From Sulfurimonadaceae bacterium (GTDB taxonomy: Bacteria; Campylobacterota; Campylobacteria; Campylobacterales; Sulfurimonadaceae), in NCBI GenBank assembly GCA_026193155.1, contig JAPHSI010000098.1, positions 1 to 14,256 on the forward strand: 14,256 bases of DNA. Direction: 5' to 3'. The position numbers were made by a program, and so were the translations under genes. Positions within the stretch are counted from its first letter, which is position 1, and every line of letters starts with the position of its first letter. Below the pieces are notes generated by a model. That model did no database searches, had not been told where the DNA came from, and worked only from the letters and a program-made list of their open reading frames with translations. This document shows positions 8,863 through 13,652 of this stretch, one piece after another.

Positions 8863-9258
8863 TTGAAAAAAATTATATTAATTTTATTTTTCCTAAGCTT
8901 ATCACTTTTTGCCGAACTTATAAATGAATACCCCAGCCAAAAACTTATAGATTCTAAAATTCCGATAGTGGATATAAGAACTCCAGGAGAATGGATTGAG
9001 ACCGGGCTTTTAAAAGGAGCTATACCAATTATGTTTTTTAATGAAAATGGCGGTTACGATGTTAGAGAATTTTTAACAATTTTAAATCAAAAAGTTGATA
9101 CGACAAAGCCTTTTGCTCTTATTTGTCGTACAGCCAGCAGAACACAAATCTTATCTGAGTTTTTATCAGCAAAATTAAACTATAAAGTAATTAATTTGAT
9201 TGGTGGGATGGTATATGCTAAAGGAAAAGGACTTCCTATAGAAGCTTACAAAAGATAA
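8863..9258 (+). CDS. Exported rhodanese-like domain protein
   Basis: A 131-residue single-domain rhodanese homologue with an N-terminal signal peptide (about residues 1-17, cleavage expected after SLFA), so it should act in the periplasm. The domain shows VDIRTPGEW (about 36-44), the rhodanese DxR entry motif, and the active-site loop CRTASRT with Cys88, followed by VINLIGGMVYAKGKGLPIE, typical of the C-terminal strand and helix. The cysteine is kept, so sulfur transfer or persulfide binding is possible, and plausible in a sulfur-oxidising relative; the substrate is unknown. The start is TTG at 8863, chosen because AAGGA (8851-8855) is 7 nt upstream and the signal peptide begins exactly there (MKK). 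The stop overlaps the start of a 43-residue membrane ORF (TAATG). Confidence 0.87.
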   Translation: MKKIILILFFLSLSLFAELINEYPSQKLIDSKIPIVDIRTPGEWIETGLLKGAIPIMFFNENGGYDVREFLTILNQKVDTTKPFALICRTASRTQILSEFLSAKLNYKVINLIGGMVYAKGKGLPIEAYKR

Positions 9259-9389
9259 TGACTACTTTAAAATTTATATTTCATCTTACTACGAGAGTTG
9301 TAGCTGTTTTTTCAGCTATAGCTCTCATTGTATTTTTACTATGGGGATTTTTATATATATTATTTTATAAAGTCTTAGGATTAGAGTAA
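9258..9389 (+). CDS. Small single-pass membrane protein (43 residues), coupled to the rhodanese gene
   Basis: An ORF of 43 codons plus stop begins at an ATG sharing its A with the rhodanese TAA stop, the same coupling as nuoM/nuoN. The product starts MTTLKFIFHLTTRVV, with basic residues before one hydrophobic helix (about residues 14-37, including ALIVFLLWGFLYILF), and ends KVLGLE. This is the layout of a short membrane-anchored protein. It shares its last 9 nt with the end of the convergent minus-strand gene. An argument against translation is a 14-bp hairpin inside it (9293-9326) followed by a short T run, which could be the terminator of the rhodanese mRNA; T-rich DNA also encodes hydrophobic residues by chance. 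No function can be assigned. Confidence 0.5.
   Translation: MTTLKFIFHLTTRVVAVFSAIALIVFLLWGFLYILFYKVLGLE
9293..9337 (+). terminator. Strong hairpin with U6 loop and short T run, inside the small ORF
   Basis: The arms GAGAGTTGTAGCTG (9293-9306) and CAGCTATAGCTCTC (9313-9326) pair over 14 positions, two of them G-U wobbles, around a TTTTTT loop (9307-9312). ATTGTATTTTT follows. It lies about 35 nt after the rhodanese stop, between two convergent genes, and may end transcription from the left. The T run starts several bases after the stem, so its efficiency is uncertain. Confidence 0.45.
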
Positions 9390-9788
9390 GGACTTAATAA
9401 CATTACTTACACCTTGATGTAAATTATAATTTGCAATAGGAAAATCAAGGCTTTCATTTTCAAGATTTACATTATATCTGTGTAAATACTCTGCAAGAAT
9501 GTTCACATCAACATTTTCTACCTTGAAAAAAAGTGATTTTAGACTTACAAAATCACTCCAAGACAAAAATAATTCAGGAGTTAGTTCATCTACCTTTTTA
9601 TCTTCAGGTGTAAAAAGTCTATTCTCATCACGAAGAACAATTAGTACACTTAGGATTGCTTTAGAAAATGGAATAACCTTATCACTCCAAAATGGAGATT
9701 CGTTTCTTGTTTTTAACTCTGATTCTATTGCGTTTAAAATCTCATCCATAGATGCAGACTTAAATAACTCGTAGCTTTCTTTTTTCAT
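9381..9788 (-). CDS. Uncharacterised 135-residue protein
   Basis: A soluble-looking protein of 135 residues that I cannot assign with confidence. Visible features are an acidic helical N-terminus with a second possible start at Met14 (MDEILNAIESELKTRNE), a central hydrophobic-aromatic block (about 33-60, FWSDKVIPFSKAILSVL, LRDENRLFTPE), then PELFLSWSDFVSLKSLFF, and a C-terminus ending NYNLHQGVSNVIKSLL. It has no signal peptide, cysteine or nucleotide-binding motif. The central block resembles, to my eye, a segment of DotL/IcmO- or TraG-type coupling proteins, but Walker motifs are absent and this is only an impression. The ribosome binding site before the ATG is weak (A-rich with AAAGA). The codon pattern and intact frame support a real gene. 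It is divergent from the DUF445 gene. Confidence 0.7.
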   Translation of the reverse strand: MKKESYELFKSASMDEILNAIESELKTRNESPFWSDKVIPFSKAILSVLIVLRDENRLFTPEDKKVDELTPELFLSWSDFVSLKSLFFKVENVDVNILAEYLHRYNVNLENESLDFPIANYNLHQGVSNVIKSLL

Positions 9789-9825
9789 ATTAAAATCTTT
9801 TTTTTGTGTATCTTATCTTTTTTTG

Positions 9826-9850
9826 TATAATTCTGCTTTTAAACTAGGAG
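9826..9850 (+). promoter_or_regulatory. -10 box and ribosome binding site of the DUF445-family gene
   Basis: TATAAT at 9826-9831 gives a predicted start near 9838; a possible weak -35 TTGTGT lies at 9804-9809 (16-bp spacer). AGGAG at 9846-9850 stands 6 nt before GTG 9857 and fixes that start. Confidence 0.55.
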
Positions 9851-9856
9851 ATATTT

Positions 9857-10567
9857 GTGAAAATTAACAAAAGTTTTATAACAAACTTTATAGCGTCTTT
9901 ATTTGTATTTACTGCTCTTTTTATAGATGCCAGTGTAGCACACTACTTTTTATATACCGGATTATTTGCCATTTCAGGAGCACTTACAAACCAGCTGGCA
10001 ATACATATGTTATTTGAACGTGTGCCGTTTCTTTATGGTTCAGGTGTCATTCCAAATAGGTTTGAATCATTTAAGGCATCTATAAAATCACTTATGATGG
10101 ATCAATTTTTTACAAAAGAACAGCTACAAAACTTTTTTCAAAAAGAGGAAAAAAAGATTGACTTAACTCCTATAATTGAAAAAACAGACTTTTCTCCTGC
10201 TTACGATGCACTCACAAAAACAGTAATGGAATCATCTTTTGGAGGAATGCTTGGTATGTTTGGAGGCGAAAAAGCACTAGATGGGTTAAAAGAACCATTT
10301 ACAAATAAATTAAAAAGCGCCGTGCTGAAGATAACCTCTTCCAAAAGTTTTGATGAGACACTGCAGGAGCATCTAAAAGATTCATCCCTTAGCGATGATT
10401 TGATTAACTCTGTAGATGCGATTATTGATGAAAGATTAAATGAGTTAAGCCCTCAAATGGTTAAGGAGATAGTACAAGACCTGATAAAAAAACACCTTGA
10501 TTGGCTTGTTGTATGGGGTGGAGTATTTGGTGGACTTATTGGTTTAATCAGTTCATTTATTTTATAA
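9857..10567 (+). CDS. DUF445 family membrane protein
   Basis: A 236-residue protein of the DUF445 (YheB-like) membrane family. Two hydrophobic segments lie near the N-terminus (about 8-24 and 28-50), followed by the family signature GALTNQLAIHMLFERVPFLYGSGVIP (split: GALTNQLAI at 41-49, YGSGVIP at 60-66). A mainly helical domain (about 68-210) follows, and the protein ends with one more TM helix (about 213-236). This N- and C-terminal anchoring of a helical middle domain is usual for short members. Function is not known for the family; a membrane-organising role has been suggested for some homologues, and I infer nothing further. The start is GTG with a strong AGGAG. The gene appears to be monocistronic; no clear terminator follows. 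Confidence 0.87.
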   Translation: MKINKSFITNFIASLFVFTALFIDASVAHYFLYTGLFAISGALTNQLAIHMLFERVPFLYGSGVIPNRFESFKASIKSLMMDQFFTKEQLQNFFQKEEKKIDLTPIIEKTDFSPAYDALTKTVMESSFGGMLGMFGGEKALDGLKEPFTNKLKSAVLKITSSKSFDETLQEHLKDSSLSDDLINSVDAIIDERLNELSPQMVKEIVQDLIKKHLDWLVVWGGVFGGLIGLISSFIL

Positions 10568-10572
10568 AACAT

Positions 10573-10600
10573 TTGCACAGGTCAAGAATTTTGTTATTTA
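10573..10600 (+). promoter_or_regulatory. Promoter of the ygbA-like gene
   Basis: TTGCAC (10573-10578) and an extended -10 (TG at 10592-10593, TATTTA at 10595-10600) are 16 bp apart. Transcription would start near 10607, which is exactly the first base of the 5' leader hairpin. Confidence 0.45.
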
Positions 10601-10654
10601 TTTTAGGTACACTTTGGTTAAGAATGTAAAGAAAAACTAAAAAGTGTACTAAAA
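10601..10654 (+). promoter_or_regulatory. Inverted repeat forming the whole leader of the ygbA-like gene
   Basis: GTACACTTT (10607-10615) pairs perfectly with AAAGTGTAC (10641-10649) across a 25-nt loop. With one bulged G the match extends to TTTTAG...CTAAAA (10601-10654). The right arm ends 7 nt before the ATG at 10657 and no Shine-Dalgarno sequence is visible. The loop contains an ATG-TAA start-stop pair (10624-10629). It may be an RNA switch or the operator of a repressor; the sequence alone cannot separate these. Confidence 0.5.
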
Positions 10655-10656
10655 AT

Positions 10657-11022
10657 ATGACAGAAGAAAAATTTATTCATGATTCTCAAACTGTTCTAAA
10701 ATTTATTCAGTGCTACTGTGACAATGAACATTTTAAGAGTGAAAAAAACACAAGTTTCATAAGACTTAACTACAAATCTCATGACCTCGGTGAGGAGATT
10801 CATTATGAGTTATGTCCAAAATGTGAAGAAACCCTTAAATACTCATATCTTAAGCTTCAAGAATGCCCACATGATGAGAAACCAAGCTGTAGAAAATGTC
10901 CACAGCCATGTTATGATAAACCTGAGTGGAAACTATTAGCTAAAATAATGAGATATAGCGGAATGAGATTTGGAGTTCTTAGAATAAGAAAGTTTTTTAA
11001 TGGATTTAAAATTAGTGCCTAA
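10657..11022 (+). CDS. ygbA: YgbA family protein (nitrous oxide-stimulated promoter family)
   Basis: A 121-residue cysteine-rich cytoplasmic protein of the YgbA_NO family (named in databases 'nitrous oxide-stimulated promoter family'). Its core follows the family pattern: Cys53-x2-Cys56, LQECP with Cys70, then Cys78-x2-Cys81-x3-Cys85 in CRKCPQPCY, and MRYSGMRFGVLR (about 98-109). Cys19 and Cys21 are extra. In E. coli ygbA belongs to the NsrR nitric oxide regulon and helps recovery from nitrosative stress; the cysteines may bind a metal or iron-sulfur cluster, which is unproven. Many Campylobacterota respire nitrate and produce NO, so a similar role is plausible. The ATG at 10657 has no visible ribosome binding site and sits just behind a leader inverted repeat. 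The gene converges on the S4 gene, with two bases between the stops. Confidence 0.85.
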   Translation: MTEEKFIHDSQTVLKFIQCYCDNEHFKSEKNTSFIRLNYKSHDLGEEIHYELCPKCEETLKYSYLKLQECPHDEKPSCRKCPQPCYDKPEWKLLAKIMRYSGMRFGVLRIRKFFNGFKISA

Positions 11023-11024
11023 TA

Positions 11025-11231
11025 TTATTTTATCTCTATTTTAACATCAGCAATTTCTAAAATATCACCAAGTTTAATCTTAGCTCTTTTTCTAGTCTCA
11101 ATCTCACCATTTCTTATAACATGTCCTTCAGCAACAACCATTTTTGCCTGTCCGCCACTATCAACTAAGTCTAAAATCTTTATCAGTTTATAAAGTTCTA
11201 TATATTCTTCATCTAATTTATAAGTAATCAT
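11025..11231 (-). CDS. Small S4-like RNA-binding domain protein (YbcJ type)
   Basis: A 68-residue protein consisting of a single S4-like RNA-binding fold, similar to E. coli YbcJ. The diagnostic part is EEYIELYKLIKILDLVDSGG (about 8-27), then QAKMVVAEGHVIRNGEIETR (about 28-47), KRAKIKLGDILEI: the SGGqAK...G.V..NGe.E.RkraKi..GD pattern of the family. It probably binds structured RNA, such as rRNA or tRNA; no target is known. AGGAAA (complement of 11237-11242) lies 5 nt before the ATG. A minus-strand extended -10 (TGC plus TATTAT, complement of 11260-11268) predicts a leader of about 22 nt. It is tail-to-tail with the ygbA-like gene and divergent from the SprA-like gene. Confidence 0.88.
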   Translation of the reverse strand: MITYKLDEEYIELYKLIKILDLVDSGGQAKMVVAEGHVIRNGEIETRKRAKIKLGDILEIADVKIEIK

Positions 11232-11259
11232 AAATATTTCCTAAATTATTAACTTTGAA

Positions 11260-11268
11260 ATAATAGCA
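11260..11268 (-). promoter_or_regulatory. Extended -10 of the S4-domain gene
   Basis: On the minus strand TGCTATTAT (11268 to 11260) matches an extended -10, with transcription expected to begin near 11253. No clear -35 is seen. Confidence 0.45.
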
Positions 11269-11314
11269 AAAATATTAAAAATATTCTTAAAGTACCATTT
11301 AAAAAATTCAGATG

Positions 11315-11320
11315 TATAAT
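11315..11320 (+). promoter_or_regulatory. -10 box directly before the sprA-like start codon
   Basis: A perfect TATAAT ends 7 nt before the ATG at 11328. With the usual -12 to -7 placement, transcription would start at about 11327, so the mRNA would be leaderless. No Shine-Dalgarno sequence and no good -35 are present; the upstream DNA is A/T-tract rich. Confidence 0.5.
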
Positions 11321-11327
11321 ACTTATT

Positions 11328-11852
11328 ATGCAAATATCTCAAAGTACATTTAACTATACCGGAAATAGTAATTACTACAAAGATGGAAATAAAGAATACA
11401 CTACTGATGAGAAAAAAGAAAACTCAGACTCTCAAAATGAGCTGAGCCAAGATGAACAAAGAGTTGTTTATGAACTTCAAGCCAGAGATACAGAAGTAAG
11501 AGCTCATGAAGCAGCACATCAAGCTGCAGGTGGAGGCATGACAGGCGGTGCGAATTATTCATATCAGCGTGGGCCAGATGGAAAAATGTATGCAATAGGC
11601 GGCGAAGTCTCAATCTCTATGCCAAGTGGTTCAACACCGGAAGAACTTATATCTAACGCTCAACAAGTTATAGCTTCAGCAATGGCACCGGCAAACCCAA
11701 GTGCTCAAGATATGTCAATTGCATCTAGTGCAAGAGCTATTATGATTGAGGCTCAGCAAGAAAAAGCTAAAGAGGCATACGAGACTCAATCCCAAACAGA
11801 TGAAGAAAAATCTGAAAATGACCCTTCTACAAAACTGGATATTTCTGCTTAA
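11328..11852 (+). CDS. SprA-related putative metalloprotease (CJM1_0395 family)
   Basis: A 174-residue protein of the SprA-related family. The N-terminus (1-40) is polar, Asn/Ser/Glu-rich and probably disordered. The core (about 41-145) has LSQDEQRVVYELQARDTEVR followed by HEAAH (60-64), the zinc-type HExxH motif that gives the family its 'putative metalloprotease' name, then the Gly-rich AAGGGMTGG, YSYQRGPDGKMYAIGGEVSI and a helical stretch PANPSAQDMSIASSARAI. The C-terminal 30 residues are acidic and low in complexity. Protease activity has not been shown for the family, to my knowledge. No signal peptide is seen. The start is the only in-frame ATG before the conserved core. It has no ribosome binding site and is probably leaderless. 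The stop shares TTAA (11849-11852) with the convergent gene. Confidence 0.88.
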   Translation: MQISQSTFNYTGNSNYYKDGNKEYTTDEKKENSDSQNELSQDEQRVVYELQARDTEVRAHEAAHQAAGGGMTGGANYSYQRGPDGKMYAIGGEVSISMPSGSTPEELISNAQQVIASAMAPANPSAQDMSIASSARAIMIEAQQEKAKEAYETQSQTDEEKSENDPSTKLDISA

Positions 11853-12397
11853 ATACTCTTATCTATTATAGAAAAACCTAAATCAGTCATCGCTTTATCA
11901 ACTATTTCTGTTGCTAAGCTCATAGTTTTTTGAGAGATTTCAGGTAGTTCGCCACCCCAAATCTCTTCAGCTTGCTTAAAACCTTCCAACATACCTTCGC
12001 GTCCTGCACGTAATAGATTTTCATTTCCATTAGCACCATTAATTACAAAGTTTGCTATACGCTCAGATGTCTGTTTTATTCCAAAAAAACCATCTTCACT
12101 AACCAGTTCTGCTGCCTCATCTTGCGAGAGTTCTGCTATGGATTTGCCACCATAACCAATATCTTTCAAAAAACTTTGGAATTCTTCATAATCTGATAAA
12201 AAATCATCTTTTTCTTGAAAAATACCTACTTGAATATTTGTAGAATTAAATGTAAAAGCATTAGAGTTTTGAACAATCTGCTCTTTAATCTCTTTAACTT
12301 CATCTTTTGTTAATTTCTCTGTATACATAGGCTTTATAGGGCTTACCCCTTTGTTGTTTAGTAAAGTATTTGAAGTAATGTTTGACGAAATATTCAT
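11849..12397 (-). CDS. Campylobacterota-type protein named 'hydrogenase-4 component G' in databases
   Basis: I place the start at 12397 (182 residues, MNISSNITSN...), because GAGAGGTG lies 6-7 nt before that ATG. The same frame stays open to an ATG at 12484 (29 more residues, Lys/Tyr/Phe-rich and unlike the rest). The N-terminus is low in complexity; the conserved part is DYEEFQSFLKDIGYGG (about 69-84), AELSQDEAAELVSEDGFFG (about 88-106), ANFVINGA, then AGREGMLEGFKQAEEIWGGE (about 131-150) and LPEISQKTM. Such proteins are often labelled 'hydrogenase-4 component G', which I believe is an inherited name: no hydrogenase gene is nearby and there is no metal or membrane motif. The real function is unknown. 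It is tail-to-tail with the SprA-related gene, and its promoter shares DNA with that of the cold-shock gene. Confidence 0.8.
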   Translation of the reverse strand: MNISSNITSNTLLNNKGVSPIKPMYTEKLTKDEVKEIKEQIVQNSNAFTFNSTNIQVGIFQEKDDFLSDYEEFQSFLKDIGYGGKSIAELSQDEAAELVSEDGFFGIKQTSERIANFVINGANGNENLLRAGREGMLEGFKQAEEIWGGELPEISQKTMSLATEIVDKAMTDLGFSIIDKSI

Positions 12398-12494
12398 AAT
12401 ACACCTCTCATTTTGTTTTTTACTCTTAATTAAATAAGTAAAATTTGTGTAGAAATAACTCTTCTTAAAATACAATATCGTCATTTTTCACAAT

Positions 12495-12524
12495 TTTATA
12501 TAAAATTTTTAATTTAATTGTCAA
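12495..12524 (-). promoter_or_regulatory. Minus-strand promoter of the 'component G'-like gene
   Basis: On the minus strand TTGACA (12524 to 12519) is followed after 18 bp by TATAAA (12500 to 12495), or after 16 bp by TATATA. The start would be near 12488, giving a leader of about 90 nt to the SD-led ATG but only about 4 nt to the upstream ATG at 12484. Confidence 0.55.
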
Positions 12525-12548
12525 ATTTCTTAAAAGTTTAGCTATACT
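12518..12548 (+). promoter_or_regulatory. Promoter of the cold-shock gene, sharing its -35 with the divergent promoter
   Basis: TTGTCA (12518-12523) and TATACT (12543-12548) are 19 bp apart, somewhat long. The heptamer TTGTCAA at 12518-12524 supplies the -35 of both this promoter and the minus-strand one. The transcript would start near 12555. Confidence 0.45.
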
Positions 12549-12554
12549 TTCTTA

Positions 12555-12625
12555 CAAGATGATAGATAGAAATAGAGTTAGTCTATTTTTTAGATTGATT
12601 CGTATTTTTATTTAAGGGTAAATTA
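12555..12625 (+). promoter_or_regulatory. Long leader of the cold-shock gene with an attenuator-like hairpin
   Basis: The predicted untranslated leader is about 70 nt. AAATAGA (12570-12576) and TCTATTT (12582-12588) form a 7-bp stem with a 5-nt loop, and the T run (12586-12591) makes it look like a weak intrinsic terminator. The ribosome binding site AAGGG (12614-12618) is 7 nt before the ATG. Cold-shock genes elsewhere have temperature-responsive leaders; that this one is such is an inference. Confidence 0.35.
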
Positions 12626-12844
12626 ATGGCAGAGCTATTAGATGGAACAGTAAAGTGGTTCAACGATGAGAAGGGTTATGGTTTTATAGAGCAAAAAGAT
12701 GGCGGAAAAGATGTATTTGTACATTTTCGTCAAGTAAATAATCCAGATGGTGGACGTGTTACACTAAAAGATGGTCAAGCTGTGACTTTCGAACTAGGCG
12801 AAGGACAAAAAGGTCCTCAAGCTGAAAACGTAACAGCAGTATAA
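12626..12844 (+). CDS. cspA: Cold-shock domain protein
   Basis: A 72-residue single cold-shock domain, the usual length of CspA-type proteins. It has the GTVKWFNDEKGYGFIE segment with RNP1 (KGYGFIE), RNP2 (DVFVHF), the GQAVTFELGEGQKGPQAENV C-terminal strands, and the aromatic RNA-facing residues. It binds single-stranded nucleic acid and acts as an RNA chaperone. Which csp paralogue this is cannot be told, so the symbol stands for the family. It is monocistronic, with its own promoter and a 13-bp palindrome directly after the stop. The gene is GC-richer than its flanks, as expected of a highly expressed conserved gene. Confidence 0.95.
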   Translation: MAELLDGTVKWFNDEKGYGFIEQKDGGKDVFVHFRQVNNPDGGRVTLKDGQAVTFELGEGQKGPQAENVTAV

Positions 12845-12850
12845 TTTAAC

Positions 12851-12883
12851 TAATACCTTGTATCTTTTACATACAAGGTATTA
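12851..12883. terminator. Perfect 13-bp hairpin after the cold-shock gene, without U tract
   Basis: TAATACCTTGTAT (12851-12863) and ATACAAGGTATTA (12871-12883) are exact complements around CTTTTAC, starting 6 nt after the stop. The location argues for a 3' end structure, yet neither strand has an adjacent T run (the next one is at 12905-12911). It may terminate with help, or protect the 3' end. Confidence 0.6.
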
Positions 12884-12985
12884 AACTTCAAACTTCAATT
12901 TCAACTTTTTTCTTAGCAAAACATTTCATAAATAAACACTTTTTTTTAATTCCCAAGCACTATATCATTCTCCTTTACCTAATTT

Positions 12986-13021
12986 AATGAACTAAATTCA
13001 TAAAATTGAATTAAGTTCATT
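12986..13021. promoter_or_regulatory. Probable operator of the TetR regulator
   Basis: An inverted repeat with 16-bp arms (AATGAACTAAATTCAT at 12986-13001, TTGAATTAAGTTCATT at 13006-13021) matches at 14 of 16 positions around AAAA. Each arm is itself partly palindromic (TGAA...TTCA), so two dimers could bind, as known for QacR-type regulators. It overlaps the likely -35 region of the regulator's promoter (-10 TACAAT at 13038-13043), which predicts autorepression. Confidence 0.6.
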
Positions 13022-13037
13022 TTTATGTTTAAAGCAC

Positions 13038-13063
13038 TACAATTTCATATTAACTATAGGAGA
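13038..13063 (+). promoter_or_regulatory. -10 box and ribosome binding site of the tetR-tolC operon
   Basis: TACAAT (13038-13043) predicts a start near 13050; TTCATT (13016-13021) is a possible -35 with a 16-bp spacer, inside the operator. AGGAGA (13058-13063) lies 4 nt before the ATG at 13068. Confidence 0.45.
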
Positions 13064-13067
13064 ACTT

Positions 13068-13652
13068 ATGTCTCAAATGAATAATAAAATAAAAAATATG
13101 AAACGTAATCTTATTTTAGAAGAAGCTCTTTTAATGTTTGAAGAGTTTGGTTATGAAGAGCTTAAAATTTCTGATTTAGCCAAAAACATCGGCATAAGTG
13201 TTGGAACTATTTATTCATATTTTAAATCTAAAGAGGAGCTCTACAGCGCATGTGTCTTATCTGAGATGGAGAAAGCATATGAAGCTCATAAGATACTTTT
13301 TTCACAAGATATATCCAATGAAGAAAAAATAAAAAGTGCTATTAAAATCAAGTTTGATATTATCTCAAGAAAAAGAACTTCACTGACAAGTGGTATGTTA
13401 AACAACCCTTTCTTTTTTGAATCTCATCAAATAATGCATAAAGATATGATAAAAAAAATATATGAACTTTATATTGAGCCTATAGACGAGCTTAAAAAAG
13501 TTAACATAGACTCTTATCAACTTGTATATATTTTAAACTCTCTAAGCAATTCTTACATGATTAGATGGGCGGAGGATGATTTAGAATCATTTGAGGGTAA
13601 AGATAAAGAAGTATTCTCAATTTTTATGAGTATATTAAAGGGTTGTAAATGA
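13068..13652 (+). CDS. TetR/AcrR family transcriptional regulator
   Basis: A 194-residue TetR-family repressor. The DNA-binding domain (about 12-60) shows AALLMFEEFGYEELKISDLAKNIG-like spacing: ILEEALLMFEEFGYE (helix 1), ISDLAKNIGISVGTIYSYF (helix-turn-helix, about 34-52) and KSKEELY, all standard for the family. The C-terminal ligand-binding domain (about 65-190) is variable and helical, with aromatic patches (NPFFFESHQIMH); its ligand is unknown. It is the first gene of an operon with a TolC-type gene, start and stop overlapping as ATGA, so it very probably controls that efflux system and itself. The palindrome at 12986-13021 fits its operator. The start is supported by AGGAGA; Met4 and Met11 are weaker alternatives. 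Confidence 0.92.
   Translation: MSQMNNKIKNMKRNLILEEALLMFEEFGYEELKISDLAKNIGISVGTIYSYFKSKEELYSACVLSEMEKAYEAHKILFSQDISNEEKIKSAIKIKFDIISRKRTSLTSGMLNNPFFFESHQIMHKDMIKKIYELYIEPIDELKKVNIDSYQLVYILNSLSNSYMIRWAEDDLESFEGKDKEVFSIFMSILKGCK

Noticed and set aside
9499..9774. Open frame of 91 codons on the plus strand opposite the uncharacterised 135-residue gene
   Set aside because: Ser/Thr-rich low-complexity translation, no ribosome binding site, and the opposite strand has better start, length and codon pattern.
12398..12484. N-terminal extension of the 'component G'-like protein from the ATG at 12484
   Set aside because: Not annotated as the main start because a strong SD precedes the ATG at 12397 and the extra residues are unlike the rest; kept as a possible minor form in the findings.
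12884..12906. Short tandem ACTTCAA repeats after the csp hairpin
   Set aside because: Only two copies plus a partial one, in AT-rich spacer; no sign of a functional repeat array or CRISPR.
12888..12956. Minus-strand mini-ORF of 22 codons starting at TTG, downstream of an AAAGGAG-like sequence
   Set aside because: The spacing from the SD-like sequence is too long (about 12 nt), the product is very short and the start is weak. Without conservation data it cannot be called a gene.
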